64,000 bases of DNA from Phycicoccus sp. Root101 (GTDB lineage Bacteria; Actinomycetota; Actinomycetes; Actinomycetales; Dermatophilaceae): contig NZ_LMCM01000010.1 of assembly GCF_001426245.1 (NCBI RefSeq), positions 415,830-479,829 on the forward strand. Reading direction: 5' to 3'. The position numbers were made by a program, and so were the translations under genes. Of the stretch, positions 8,949 to 17,683 are shown in pieces (positions within the stretch are counted from its first letter, which is position 1; each line of letters starts with the position of its first letter). Under the pieces are notes generated by a model. The model was not told the DNA's origin, ran no database searches, and worked only from the letters and a program-made list of their open reading frames with translations.

Positions 8949-10438
8949 GCCGCGCCCTGGCGGGTGGCCAGGACCGCGGCGACCCGCTCGAGGTCGTCCG
9001 GGCCCTCGAGGTCCGGCAGGGCGAGGAACACCGTCGCCACCCCGAGGTCCGCGAGCTCGCGGAACCGGCGCGCGTGCGTCGCAGCCTCACCGGCGTGGTG
9101 CCTGCGGGCGAACGACGCGGCTGCGGTCCGACCCCGCAACCGCTCGACCCGCCGCCACGTGTCGTCCCGGTCGCGGCCGAGGACGGGGACGTCGAGGACG
9201 GTGATCGCGACCTCCGCCGGGTCGCGGCCCACCTCGTCGCAGTGCCGGCGGAGCACGGAGACCTTGTGCCGCAACGTCTCCAGGTCGCTCGGAAGGTTGC
9301 AGGCATCGCCAAGACGCGCCGCGATGCGCAGGGTGCGCACCTCCCCGGAGCCACCCACGATGACCTGTGGTCGCCCCACCGGCCGCGGGTATGCCGTCGT
9401 CTCGGGCAACGTCACCCGCTCGCCTGTGTAGGGCTTGGTGCCGGTGCCCCAGAGCGCCCGCATCGTCTCGATCGACGACTCGAGGAGGTCCAGCCGCTCG
9501 CCCGCAGAGGGGAAGGGCAGCCCGAACCCACGGTGCTCTCGCTCCCACCAGCCGGCTCCGACACCGACGAAGGCGCGTCCGCCGGACAGCACGTCCAGGG
9601 TGGCGACGGCCTTCGCGGTGATCCCGGCGGGGCGGAAGGTGACGGGGGAGACGAGGGTTCCCAGACGGAGTTCGGTGTCGAGACCGGCGAGCAGCCCGAG
9701 GGTCACCCAGGGCTCGGGGATGGGCTCCCACGCGCGGTCGACCTGCGGGATCTGGATGAGGTGGTCCATCAGGGCGATGCCTCCGCAGCCGGCCTCCGCC
9801 GCCGCGAGCGCCACCGACCGCAGCCATCCGGCCGGCTCGCTGCCCCACGGGAAGCGCGAGACCTGGAGGATGACCTCCGGCAGCCCGTCGTCGGACGCCG
9901 CCACCGCGGGTGGCCGCCCGGTCTGCGCCAGGGGAGCGGGGGTCGCGCGATCCCCGTCCTCGTCGGAGACCACCAGGACGCCGTCCCAGCCTTCTTCGGC
10001 CAGCGCCACCCGGGCACCCGGCACGGCGGCGAGCTGCTGGGCGAGGACCCGGCTCGGGACGGGCAGGTCGCGCTGGGAGTTGCGCCGGCGGCATACGGGT
10101 GCCGGGGTCTCGAAAAGCACTGCGACACAGGGGATTCCCGCGGACCTCCCCAGGGAGAGGTACTGCGCACGGCGCGCCGGGTCGAGGCCCAGCGTGTCCA
10201 CGACGACGGTGAGTCGGCGTCCGGACCTCGCGGCAACCACCTGGTCGAGCAGCGAGAACGCGTCCTCGGAGGCGTCCAGGTCGTGCTCACCGCTGCCGAC
10301 GACCGCCCGCAGGGCGTCGGAGGACACGACCTCGGCGGCACGGAAGTGCCGCGCGGCCCAGGTGGACTTCCCACTGCCACTGGGACCGACGAGCACGACC
10401 AGCGACGGGTCGGGCAGCGGGAGCGAGGGGCCGCTCAG
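8900..10438 (-). CDS. Fusion: P-loop kinase domain and F420-type LLM oxidoreductase
   Basis: One frame encodes two unrelated domains. Residues about 13-160 form a P-loop kinase of the polynucleotide-kinase/AAA_33 type (GPSGSGKST, then SSDALR and a VVVDTLGLD strand). Residues about 187-490 form a luciferase-like monooxygenase fold of the F420-dependent kind (VILQVSRFPWG, ALMDHLIQIP, GVGAGWWEREHRGFGLPFP, VIVGGSGEVRTLRIAARLGDACN). No ATG or GTG fits well. A CTG at 10438 has GAGGG 7 nt upstream and overlaps the VOC stop codon as CTGA, the spacing of a coupled start. ATG 10510 would overlap the VOC gene by 76 nt. Substrates are unknown. It is probably co-transcribed with the VOC gene. Confidence 0.82.
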   Translation of the reverse strand: MSGPSLPLPDPSLVVLVGPSGSGKSTWAARHFRAAEVVSSDALRAVVGSGEHDLDASEDAFSLLDQVVAARSGRRLTVVVDTLGLDPARRAQYLSLGRSAGIPCVAVLFETPAPVCRRRNSQRDLPVPSRVLAQQLAAVPGARVALAEEGWDGVLVVSDEDGDRATPAPLAQTGRPPAVAASDDGLPEVILQVSRFPWGSEPAGWLRSVALAAAEAGCGGIALMDHLIQIPQVDRAWEPIPEPWVTLGLLAGLDTELRLGTLVSPVTFRPAGITAKAVATLDVLSGGRAFVGVGAGWWEREHRGFGLPFPSAGERLDLLESSIETMRALWGTGTKPYTGERVTLPETTAYPRPVGRPQVIVGGSGEVRTLRIAARLGDACNLPSDLETLRHKVSVLRRHCDEVGRDPAEVAITVLDVPVLGRDRDDTWRRVERLRGRTAAASFARRHHAGEAATHARRFRELADLGVATVFLALPDLEGPDDLERVAAVLATRQGAAHPLSISTGSTSSASS

Positions 10439-10815
10439 CTCTCGGCCCTCGGTGCGTGGCTGACGAGGCCGACGAGGTTGCCCTCGCTGTCGCGCACGAA
10501 CGCCATCCACTCGTCGGTGCCGGCCGGGCCCAGGGTGTCGTCGGTGTGGCTGAAGATGACGTGGGGTTCCGACTCGACCGTCACACCGGCGCTGCGCAGC
10601 TCGCCGACACGGACGCGGACGTCGTCCACGCGCAGGTACAGCAGCGCGCTGGGCGCGCCACGGTCGAGCAGCAGGCGGGTGCCGTCGCCCAGGGCGAAGA
10701 ACAGCAGCCCCGGCGGGTCGAACCTGGCCAGCGGCGGTGCCCCGAGCAGGAGCTCGTAGAAGGCCGACGCGCGGTCGAGGTCTTCGGCGTGCTGCGCCAC
10801 CTGGACCAGACCCAT
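10435..10815 (-). CDS. VOC (glyoxalase/bleomycin resistance-like) family protein
   Basis: Protein of 126 residues with the vicinal oxygen chelate layout: an N-terminal VAQHAEDLDRASAFYELLLG, a middle LYLRVDDVRVRVGELRSAGV, and a C-terminal WMAFVRDSEGNLVGLVSH containing the usual D-x-E-G-N turn. It could be a small metalloenzyme or a binding protein; the substrate cannot be inferred. ATG 10815 has GGAGG 8 nt upstream. Longer starts would run through unstructured sequence. The stop overlaps the start of the kinase/LLM fusion, suggesting an operon. Confidence 0.87.
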   Translation of the reverse strand: MGLVQVAQHAEDLDRASAFYELLLGAPPLARFDPPGLLFFALGDGTRLLLDRGAPSALLYLRVDDVRVRVGELRSAGVTVESEPHVIFSHTDDTLGPAGTDEWMAFVRDSEGNLVGLVSHAPRAES

Positions 10816-10894
10816 GACGACCACCTCCTGCTCGTAGGCTAGCGCCGCCCGAACCGGCCGCAGGCCGGGTCGCCCGACCCCAGGACCGTCACGC

Positions 10895-12421
10895 ATGAGC
10901 AGCCGTGCCCCCCAGCCGACCCTCGTCGAGCTCGCCGAGGCGGACCGCCACCGACCGCGATTCCACTTCGTCTCGCCGGCCGGCTGGCTCAACGACCCCA
11001 ACGGCCTGACCCAGTGGGACGGGACCTACCACCTCTTCTACCAGTACAACCCGACGTCAGCGCTGCACAGCCGGATCCACTGGGGCCATGCGACGAGCAC
11101 CGACCTCGTCACCTGGGCCGACCAGCCGATCGCCCTGGTGCCGGGCGACGAGGGTCCCGACCGGGACGGGTGCTGGTCAGGGGTGCTCGTCGACGACGAC
11201 GGCACTCCCACGGTCGTCTACTCCGGTCGCCACGACGAGCGCGAGCTTCCCTGCGTCGCAACGGGTTCGGCCGACCTGAACACGTGGATCAAGGACCCCG
11301 GCAACCCGGTGATCGCCGACTACCCCGACGGGCTCGACCTGACGGCCTACCGCGACCACTGCGTCTGGCGCGAGGACGGTCGGTGGCGCCACCTCGTCGG
11401 TTCCGGGATCGCGGGACAGGGCGGTACCGCCCTGCTCTACGAGTCCACCGACCTGCGGCACTGGGACTACGTCGGCCCCCTCCTCACCGGGGACGCGTCC
11501 ACGGGCACCGTCGACGCCGGCGACTGGACGGGCACGATGTGGGAGTGCGTCGACCTGTTCCGCCCGCCGGCGGCGAGCGAGGGGGACGGGGCACGGAAGC
11601 CGGATCCCGTTGACGTGCTGGTGTTCTCGGCCTGGGACGCAGGGGTGACCCACTACCCCCTCTACTGGAGCGGGCGCTATCGCGGCGACACGTTCGAGCC
11701 GGACCGGCTGCACCGCCTCGACCTCGGGGGGCGGTACTTCTACGCCCCCCAGAGCTTCAGGGACGAGAGCGGCCGGCGGGTGCTGTTCGGCTGGCTGCAG
11801 GAGGGCCGCGACGACGAGGCGATGGTCGCCCACGGCTGGTCCGGCGTCATGTCGCTGCCTCGCGTCGTCACCCTCGGTCCGGACGGCGCCCTCGCCCAGG
11901 CGCCGGCGCCGGAGGTGGCCACCCTGCGCACCGACGAGCAGCGGCGCGCCGCCCAGGAGCTCGGCCCGGTGCCGCTCGGCCTGGGGGAGGGGGACCAGCG
12001 CGACCTGGAGCTCGTCATGGTCCTGGAACCCGGGGCGAGCGCCGTCCTCGTGCTGGCCTCGACCGGGGACGGCGAAGAGGCCACCGTGCTGCGCGTCAGG
12101 CGCGACGTCGGCCCGGGGCCCGGTGGGACGGTCGCGCTGGACCGGTCCCGCTCCAGCCTCGACGACTCCGTGGACCGCACGCCCCGCTCGGGTGAGGTGC
12201 CGATCGGCGCCGACGGACGGGTGGACCTCCGGGTGCTGGTCGACCACTCGGCCCTGGAGGTGTTCGTCAACGGTCGTGCCCTGACGGCCCGGGTCTACCC
12301 GACCCGTGAGGACGCGACCCGCGCGACGGTGGCCGCCGAGACGGGTGCCGTGGAGCTGCTGGCCGCCACGAGCTGGGCCATGCGCGGCACGTGGGACGGC
12401 CCGCGGCCCCTCTACCCCTGA
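10895..12421 (+). CDS. Glycoside hydrolase family 32 beta-fructosidase
   Basis: Protein of 508 residues. The nucleophile motif is WLNDPNG (Asp about 34) and the acid/base motif is WECVDLF (Glu about 217). The third GH32 motif, usually RDP, appears as YRDHCVW, a variant I believe is tolerated in actinobacterial members. An N-terminal five-bladed propeller is followed by a C-terminal beta-sandwich ending in VDHSALEVFVNGRALTARVYP, typical of the family. There is no signal peptide, so it acts inside the cell, most likely as sucrose, sucrose-6-phosphate or fructooligosaccharide hydrolase. No sugar transporter or repressor sits beside it. It converges with the alpha/beta hydrolase gene, overlapping by 10 nt. 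Confidence 0.93.
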   Translation: MSSRAPQPTLVELAEADRHRPRFHFVSPAGWLNDPNGLTQWDGTYHLFYQYNPTSALHSRIHWGHATSTDLVTWADQPIALVPGDEGPDRDGCWSGVLVDDDGTPTVVYSGRHDERELPCVATGSADLNTWIKDPGNPVIADYPDGLDLTAYRDHCVWREDGRWRHLVGSGIAGQGGTALLYESTDLRHWDYVGPLLTGDASTGTVDAGDWTGTMWECVDLFRPPAASEGDGARKPDPVDVLVFSAWDAGVTHYPLYWSGRYRGDTFEPDRLHRLDLGGRYFYAPQSFRDESGRRVLFGWLQEGRDDEAMVAHGWSGVMSLPRVVTLGPDGALAQAPAPEVATLRTDEQRRAAQELGPVPLGLGEGDQRDLELVMVLEPGASAVLVLASTGDGEEATVLRVRRDVGPGPGGTVALDRSRSSLDDSVDRTPRSGEVPIGADGRVDLRVLVDHSALEVFVNGRALTARVYPTREDATRATVAAETGAVELLAATSWAMRGTWDGPRPLYP

Positions 12422-13263
12422 GGCGTCGGGCGCACCCGGTCCAGGACGGCGGCAGCCACGTCACCGGGGTGCGTCTCCGGCAGCCAGTGGCCGGCCTCGA
12501 GCTCGACGAACCGGTAGTCGGCCCCCACCCACAGCGCGGTGCGCTCCGCGGCGGCGCGTCCGAGCGCCGGGTCGCGACGGCCCCAGAGGTAGGTCGTCGG
12601 CACCTGGATCGGCCCGGGCGCCGGGCGGGAGGGACGTCGGCGGGCGAGGGCCGACGGGCGGGGGCGCAGCGCCCGGTACCAGGCCAGACCGCCACGCGCG
12701 GCGCCCGGCTCACGGAAGCGGGCGACATACCTCGTGACGTGCTCGGCGGGGAGGCCGCTGCGCCGGAGCACGTCGGGGAGGCGGCGGCGCAGCACCGCCT
12801 CGGGGAGGAGGGGGAGCTGGAAGGCGAGCATGTACCAGCTCTTGCGCGCCTGGCCGCCGTGGCGCAGGGCCCAGGCCATCGCGCGGTGGTGGGGGGTCGA
12901 GACGACGGTGAGACCGGTCAGCCGCTCCGGGTGCCGCTCCGCGAACGCCCACGCGACCGCCCCTCCCCAGTCGTGCCCGACGAGGTGCACGCGGTCGGCG
13001 CCGCTGGCGTCGACGAGGGCGAGGACGTCCGCGACCAGCTGCGACATCCGGTATGCCGCCACGGCACGGGGGCGGGCCCCGGGCGAGTAGCCGCGCTGGT
13101 CGGGTGCCAGGACGCGCAGTCCCGCCGTGGCGAGCCGGTCGGCCACCGCGTCCCACGCGGACCGGTCCTGCGGCCAGCCGTGCAGCAGCACGACGACCTC
13201 TCCGTCGGACGGACCGGTGTCGGTGACGTCGAAGACCAGGCCGTCCCTGCGCAGCTGTTCCAC
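12412..13263 (-). CDS. Alpha/beta fold hydrolase (epoxide hydrolase-like)
   Basis: Protein of 283 residues with an oxyanion-hole motif LLHGWPQDRSAW, nucleophile elbow GHDWGG (Asp nucleophile, as in epoxide hydrolases and haloalkane dehalogenases), cap region, and a late EAGHWLPE histidine. PDQRGYSPGARP is the second conserved loop. These features fit an epoxide hydrolase-like enzyme; dehalogenase is less likely but cannot be excluded. The GTG start at 13263 has no ribosome site but TAGGTT lies exactly 6 nt upstream, the leaderless pattern seen repeatedly in this window. Confidence 0.9.
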   Translation of the reverse strand: MEQLRRDGLVFDVTDTGPSDGEVVVLLHGWPQDRSAWDAVADRLATAGLRVLAPDQRGYSPGARPRAVAAYRMSQLVADVLALVDASGADRVHLVGHDWGGAVAWAFAERHPERLTGLTVVSTPHHRAMAWALRHGGQARKSWYMLAFQLPLLPEAVLRRRLPDVLRRSGLPAEHVTRYVARFREPGAARGGLAWYRALRPRPSALARRRPSRPAPGPIQVPTTYLWGRRDPALGRAAAERTALWVGADYRFVELEAGHWLPETHPGDVAAAVLDRVRPTPQG

Positions 13264-13269
13264 GCGGCG

Positions 13270-13275
13270 AACCTA
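13270..13275 (-). promoter_or_regulatory. Probable leaderless -10 box of the alpha/beta hydrolase gene
   Basis: Read on the minus strand this is TAGGTT, six bases before the GTG start at 13263. No Shine-Dalgarno sequence is present. Confidence 0.5.
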
Positions 13276-13341
13276 CGCTTCCACGCCGGCGCTCGTCCGG
13301 CCGGTGGTCCGGCGCGAGGCCGGGACGGGGGCTGCGCGAGA

Positions 13342-14670
13342 ATGAGGCACGTGACCAGCCGCCCCGCCTCGTTCGAGCTCGGTGGTCGCCGGGCCTGGGT
13401 CGTCTACGGCGCCTCGGTCTCGATCTACGTGCTGGCCGTCTTCCACCGCAGCTCGCTCGGCGTCGCCGGGCTGATCGCCACCGAGCGGTTCCACATCGCC
13501 GCGACCCAGCTGTCGGTGTTCACGATGGTGCAGCTGCTCGTCTACGCCGCGATGCAGATCCCGGTGGGTGCCCTGCTCGACCGGTTCGGGTCCAAGCGGC
13601 TGCTGCTGTCCGGCGTCACGCTGATGACGTTGGCGCAGCTGGGGTTCGCGTTCGCCGACTCGTTCGCCGCCGGTCTCGTGGCCCGGGTGTTCGTCGGGGT
13701 CGGCGACGCCATGATCTTCATCCCGTTGCTGCGGATCGTCGCGCTGTGGTTCCCGCCCCTGCGCATCCCGATGGTCACCCAGCTCACCGGGCTGCTGGGC
13801 CAGGTGGGCGCCCTGGTCGCTGCCACGCCCCTGGTCCACGCACTCCACGCCTACGGGTGGACGCCGTCCTACGCGACCGCCGGACTCGTCGGGGTCGTCC
13901 TCGGCCTGCTGGTCCTCGTCGTCGTCCGTGACTCCCCGAACCCCGACCACGAGCTCGACGAGATCAAGGTGAGGGCCATCGCCAGGGCCGTGCGCGCCGC
14001 CTGGCGCACCCCGGGCACCCGGCTCGGGCTCTGGTCGCACTTCTCCGCGCAGTTCGGTGCCACGGTCTTCGCCCTGCTCTGGGGCTACCCGTTCCTCGTC
14101 GCCGGTCAGGGCCTCTCGCCGTCGACCGCAGGCACCCTGCTCATGCTCATGACCATCACCACGGTCGTGACCAGCCCGATCATCGGCGGCTTCGTCACGA
14201 GGTACCCGTTCTCGCGGTCGACCCTGATCCTTGCGATCGTGGCCGCGATCATGACGGTGTGGGCGGTCGTGCTCCTGTGGCCGGGCCGCGCACCCCTGCC
14301 CGTGCTGGTGGTCCTCGTCGTCGTCACCGCCGTCGGGGGCCCCGGCTCCATGGTCGGCTTCGACCTGGCCAGGACGTTCAACCCGCCCACCCGGCTAGGT
14401 AGCGCGACCGGCATCGTCAACGTCGGGGGGTTCCTCGCGTCGTTGTCCACGGTGACGCTCATCGGGATCGTCCTCGACCGGGTCGCCCCGGGAGGTCCCA
14501 GCACCTACGACGTCGACTCGTTCCGGGCCGCGATGTCCGTGCAGTACCTCGTCTGGGGACTCGGGGTGGCCCAGATCCTGCGCTACCGGCGCAAGGTCCG
14601 CCGGGAGCTCAAGGCGAACGACCCGGCGGCCTACGACGCGCTGCGCGCCGGGGAACCCCTCACCCCCTGA
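13342..14670 (+). CDS. MFS transporter
   Basis: Membrane protein of 442 residues with about 12 hydrophobic helices, for example VVYGASVSIYVLAVFHRSSLG, MIFIPLLRIVALWFPPL and PVLVVLVVVTAVGGPGSMVGF. The loop after helix 2, GALLDRFGSKRLLLSG, matches the MFS motif A signature, so it belongs to the major facilitator superfamily. The PGSMVGFDLARTF segment resembles nitrate/sugar-phosphate-type carriers, but the substrate cannot be told. ATG 13342 is used; GTG 13351 with GAGAAT 7 nt upstream is a possible leaderless start. It diverges from the alpha/beta hydrolase gene. Confidence 0.9.
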   Translation: MRHVTSRPASFELGGRRAWVVYGASVSIYVLAVFHRSSLGVAGLIATERFHIAATQLSVFTMVQLLVYAAMQIPVGALLDRFGSKRLLLSGVTLMTLAQLGFAFADSFAAGLVARVFVGVGDAMIFIPLLRIVALWFPPLRIPMVTQLTGLLGQVGALVAATPLVHALHAYGWTPSYATAGLVGVVLGLLVLVVVRDSPNPDHELDEIKVRAIARAVRAAWRTPGTRLGLWSHFSAQFGATVFALLWGYPFLVAGQGLSPSTAGTLLMLMTITTVVTSPIIGGFVTRYPFSRSTLILAIVAAIMTVWAVVLLWPGRAPLPVLVVLVVVTAVGGPGSMVGFDLARTFNPPTRLGSATGIVNVGGFLASLSTVTLIGIVLDRVAPGGPSTYDVDSFRAAMSVQYLVWGLGVAQILRYRRKVRRELKANDPAAYDALRAGEPLTP

Positions 14671-15076
14671 CGGCTCCGGGCAGGTCCGATTCGCGGGGGT
14701 ATGGGTGTCGGGAGAACAGCCGATTCCCGGCTCCCGGACGACGTGATCCACCGCCGGGAGGGCCTCTCACCTGCACAAACGCCGATTTCGTGACCGATTC
14801 GTGACCAAAATTGGACACCTGATCGAAGCGGCCCGCCTGCCTGCTGAAAAACATGGGTGTAACTCGTCGCCCGACGGGCAGATCTGCGGCCGGCAGGGCC
14901 CTGGAGGCGTGGTAGCGGTGTGACTCGAGGGGTTCGAGTGAAATCCAGCCCTAGTCTGCTCCGGCTGCCACTTTCCCCGGCACCACCAGCCCCACCCGCA
15001 CCCCCCCGGAACCATCCCCGGTCCACCCCGAACCACCCCGGTCCGTCCCGCGTCCCCGTCCGAGAGGCATCCCCCC
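14671..15076 (+). other. Long intergenic leader before the NlpC/P60 gene
   Basis: These 406 bases carry no supported gene. Base composition is locally less GC-rich around 14785-14870 (GATTTCGTGACCGATTCGTG, with a repeated CGTGACC). Because c-di-AMP riboswitches often precede actinobacterial cell-wall hydrolases, I looked for the conserved ydaO-type strings and did not find them. A long structured 5' leader remains possible, but nothing can be named. Confidence 0.35.
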
Positions 15077-16462
15077 GTGCCAGGTACCTTCGTCGCTCGC
15101 CGCGCGCTGCGCGCAGGCTCGGCGCTGTCCCTCGTCGGTCTGCTGACCCTCGCGACGACGCTGTCGGCCACGGCCGACCCCAACCCCGTGTACCCGTCCA
15201 AGGCGCAGGTCGACCGCGCCAAGGCCGCGGTGACCGGCACGGCCGGCCAAATCTCCACCCTCGACGCGCAGTACGCCTCCGCCAGCGCCCAGCTCAGCCA
15301 GGTCCAGGACTCGGCTGCTGCGGCCGCCGAGGAGTTCAACGGCGCCCGCGTCGCACTGGAGCAGCGGGCTGCCGAGTCCGCCGCGGCGCAGAAGCGTGCC
15401 GCCGCCGCACAGAAGATCGCCGACTCGGCCAGTCTCGAGGTGCGTCGCTACGCGGCCAACGTCTACCAGCAGGGCGGCAGCTTCGGGGAGCTCGAGGCCT
15501 ACCTCGACAGCAAGGGTCCGCAGGAGCTGATCGACAAGGCCTCCGCACTCGAGGCCGTCGGTGACGCGCGGACCCGGTCGCTGCAGCGCGCCGACGCCAC
15601 CTCGATCGTCGCGAGGACGATGCGCCGTCAGGCCGCCGAGGCGCAGGCCGCCCAGGCGAAGGCGGCCCAGGCCGCCGAGGCAGCCCGCAACGCGGCCCAG
15701 TCCCGCGCCGACGAGGCCCAGGCCGCAGCGGCCCGGATCCAGCAGCAGCAGGCCACGCTGGTGACGCAGCTCGCTTCGCTGCGCAAGACGTCGGTCGACC
15801 TCGAGCGCCAGCGCCAGGACGGCCTGGCTGCCGCCGCGGTGGCCCGTGCCGCCGCCGCCGAGGCGGCCAAGCAGGCCCAGCTCGCGCAGGAGCGCGCCCG
15901 GACCGCCCGTGACGCCGCGGCCAAGAGGGCGGCCCAGCAGGCCGCCGCCCGCGCCGAGGCCGAGGCCGCCCGTCAGCGCGCCGCCGCCATCGCTGCGGAG
16001 AAGGCGGCCAAGGCTGCGAAGAACAACCGCCCCCAGCCGTCCCGTCCGAAGCCGCCGGCACCCAAGCCGGCCGACCCGACCCCTGCCCCGCCGCCCCCGA
16101 GCAGCGGTGGCGTGTCCGCGGTCATCGCCTACGCCCAGGCCCAGCTCGGCAAGCCCTACCAGTGGGGTGCCACGGGGCCGGACTCCTTCGACTGCTCCGG
16201 TCTGACGATGCGCGCCTGGCAGCAGGCCGGGGTCAACCTCTCCCACTACACCGGCGCCCAGTGGAGCGAGACCTCGCGCGTCGCCATCAGCGACCTGCGA
16301 CCCGGCGACCTGGTCTTCTACGGCAGCTCGGGCGAGACCAGCCACCACATGGGCCTGTACGTCGGCGACGGCCAGATGATCGAGGCGCCGCACACCGGTG
16401 CGAACGTCCGCTACGCCTCCATCTACCGCAGCGACCTGCTCCCGTACGGCGGCCGTCCCTGA
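15077..16462 (+). CDS. Secreted NlpC/P60 peptidoglycan endopeptidase with coiled coil
   Basis: Protein of 461 residues with a Sec signal peptide (RRALRAGSALSLVGLLTL, cleavage near ATADP), an Ala/Gln/Lys-rich coiled coil (about 40-310), a Pro-rich linker (about 318-345) and a C-terminal NlpC/P60 domain. The catalytic Cys is in DSFDCSGLTMRAW and the His in SHHMGLYVG, with a further EAPHTG. This is the architecture of RipA/RipC-like D,L-endopeptidases that cut stem peptides during cell separation; the coiled coil usually holds the enzyme inactive or binds a divisome partner such as FtsX. GTG 15077 is preceded by GAGAGG. It is followed at once by a strong terminator. Confidence 0.93.
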   Translation: MPGTFVARRALRAGSALSLVGLLTLATTLSATADPNPVYPSKAQVDRAKAAVTGTAGQISTLDAQYASASAQLSQVQDSAAAAAEEFNGARVALEQRAAESAAAQKRAAAAQKIADSASLEVRRYAANVYQQGGSFGELEAYLDSKGPQELIDKASALEAVGDARTRSLQRADATSIVARTMRRQAAEAQAAQAKAAQAAEAARNAAQSRADEAQAAAARIQQQQATLVTQLASLRKTSVDLERQRQDGLAAAAVARAAAAEAAKQAQLAQERARTARDAAAKRAAQQAAARAEAEAARQRAAAIAAEKAAKAAKNNRPQPSRPKPPAPKPADPTPAPPPPSSGGVSAVIAYAQAQLGKPYQWGATGPDSFDCSGLTMRAWQQAGVNLSHYTGAQWSETSRVAISDLRPGDLVFYGSSGETSHHMGLYVGDGQMIEAPHTGANVRYASIYRSDLLPYGGRP

Positions 16463-16468
16463 CGACGA

Positions 16469-16497
16469 AGTGGCCCCGGCTGTCAGCCGGGGCCACT
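16469..16497. terminator. Bidirectional terminator between convergent genes
   Basis: Arms AGTGGCCCCGGCTG and CAGCCGGGGCCACT are perfect complements with a minimal loop. The hairpin lies 6 bases after the NlpC/P60 stop and 13 bases before the stop of the opposing Tat-exported gene, so it can end both transcripts. Confidence 0.88.
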
Positions 16498-16510
16498 CCA
16501 GGGACTGACT

Positions 16511-17683
16511 TCAGGCCGCGGTGACCGTCGCGTCGGTGACGAGGGCTCCACCGGTCCGGACCGCCTTGGGCTTGCTGCTCCAGTTGCCGCCCATGCCCAG
16601 GACGGTCGAAACGTAGGCCTGACCGCCTGACACCGCGACGACCGGGACCGACTCGGCCGTCGCCGTCGCGCGGTTGGTCCAGGTGTTGGTGAAGACGGCG
16701 GTGCCGCCCTGGACCATGATCAGGCCGGTGTCCGACTGGTCGGTGAAGTCCGACGGGCGCGCCATGCCGAAGTTCAGCTTGGTGTTCGTGAACGACGCAC
16801 CGCCGCCCTTGACCACGATGAGGGCGCCCATGGCGGGGTCGTTGGCGTTCTGGCCCTCGATCACGCAGTCGGAGAAGTCGAGACCACCCTGCTGTGATGC
16901 CGGCCCCTCGACGAGGATGGCGCGCGAGCCCCCGCGGGCGGTCAGGTAGAGGTTCCGCACGCTCGTCTTCGAGACGTTCGAGAAGCGCATGAGGTACTTG
17001 CCGCCGTTGGCTCCGGCCCACCCGTAGTTCATCGAGGAGGGGCCGAACCAGTTGTCGGAACCGCGCAACGAGAACTGGGTGTCCTGCACGCCGACGAGCG
17101 TCCAGTCACCTGCCCAGGTGTTGAGGGTTGCGGCGAACGGGTCGGCCGGGGTGCCGAGGACGTGCTTGAACCCGAGGAAGGTGAGGGTGTCGAGCCGGGT
17201 GGCGTAGGACGTTCCTGCGCTGTAGGGGTGGTGGTAGAACTGCGTCACGCCGTTGGAGGACTTGAAGCAGATCCCCGAGACCGTGATGTCGTAGGTGGTC
17301 GCGGTCCCCACGAGCCACGAGCTGGCGCCGTTGCCGCAGTTGAGGGTGACGGTGCACTGAGGGAGCGCCCCGCTGGTACCGCTGATCTCGGGGTTCTGCC
17401 ACCCGGTGTTGGGCCCCAGGATCCGCAGGCCGCTGAAGGTCGTGCGGGTCTGGCTGAAGGTGTGGCTCCTCGCCGCGAGCCGGATGGGCAGGCGCGGGCT
17501 CGATGCCTTGGCGGCGGCCAGGGCGGCGGTCAGCTTCTGGTCGTCGGTGCCCGCGTAGGAGTCGAGGAGGATCTCGTCGCCGGTCGGGGCAGCCTGGGCG
17601 GACGAGCCCCCTGTGAGGGTGAGTCCGGTCGTGACGAGGGCGCCGGCGCCCAGCCCTTTCAGGACGGTTCTGCGAGTGGACAT
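16511..17683 (-). CDS. Tat-exported protein of unknown function, probable beta-helix
   Basis: Protein of 390 residues with a twin-arginine signal (STRRTVLKGLGAGAL, cleavage near SSAQAAP). The mature part has short repeated strands of the form SVRNLYLTARGGSRAILVEG and GLDFSDCVIEGQNAND, rich in Asn, Thr and Gly. This is typical of right-handed parallel beta-helix proteins such as pectate lyase-like carbohydrate-active enzymes. No catalytic motif is recognised, so I do not assign a function. ATG 17683 has GAAGGAG upstream; longer starts would disrupt the Tat signal. It has a long, structured 5' leader. Confidence 0.8.
   Translation of the reverse strand: MSTRRTVLKGLGAGALVTTGLTLTGGSSAQAAPTGDEILLDSYAGTDDQKLTAALAAAKASSPRLPIRLAARSHTFSQTRTTFSGLRILGPNTGWQNPEISGTSGALPQCTVTLNCGNGASSWLVGTATTYDITVSGICFKSSNGVTQFYHHPYSAGTSYATRLDTLTFLGFKHVLGTPADPFAATLNTWAGDWTLVGVQDTQFSLRGSDNWFGPSSMNYGWAGANGGKYLMRFSNVSKTSVRNLYLTARGGSRAILVEGPASQQGGLDFSDCVIEGQNANDPAMGALIVVKGGGASFTNTKLNFGMARPSDFTDQSDTGLIMVQGGTAVFTNTWTNRATATAESVPVVAVSGGQAYVSTVLGMGGNWSSKPKAVRTGGALVTDATVTAA

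Noticed and set aside
14925-14955. Possible tRNA T-arm (GGTTCGAG)
   Set aside because: No acceptor stem, anticodon arm or CCA context can be formed around it.
14671-15076. c-di-AMP (ydaO) riboswitch before the NlpC/P60 gene
   Set aside because: Expected by analogy, but the conserved strings of that riboswitch are not present.
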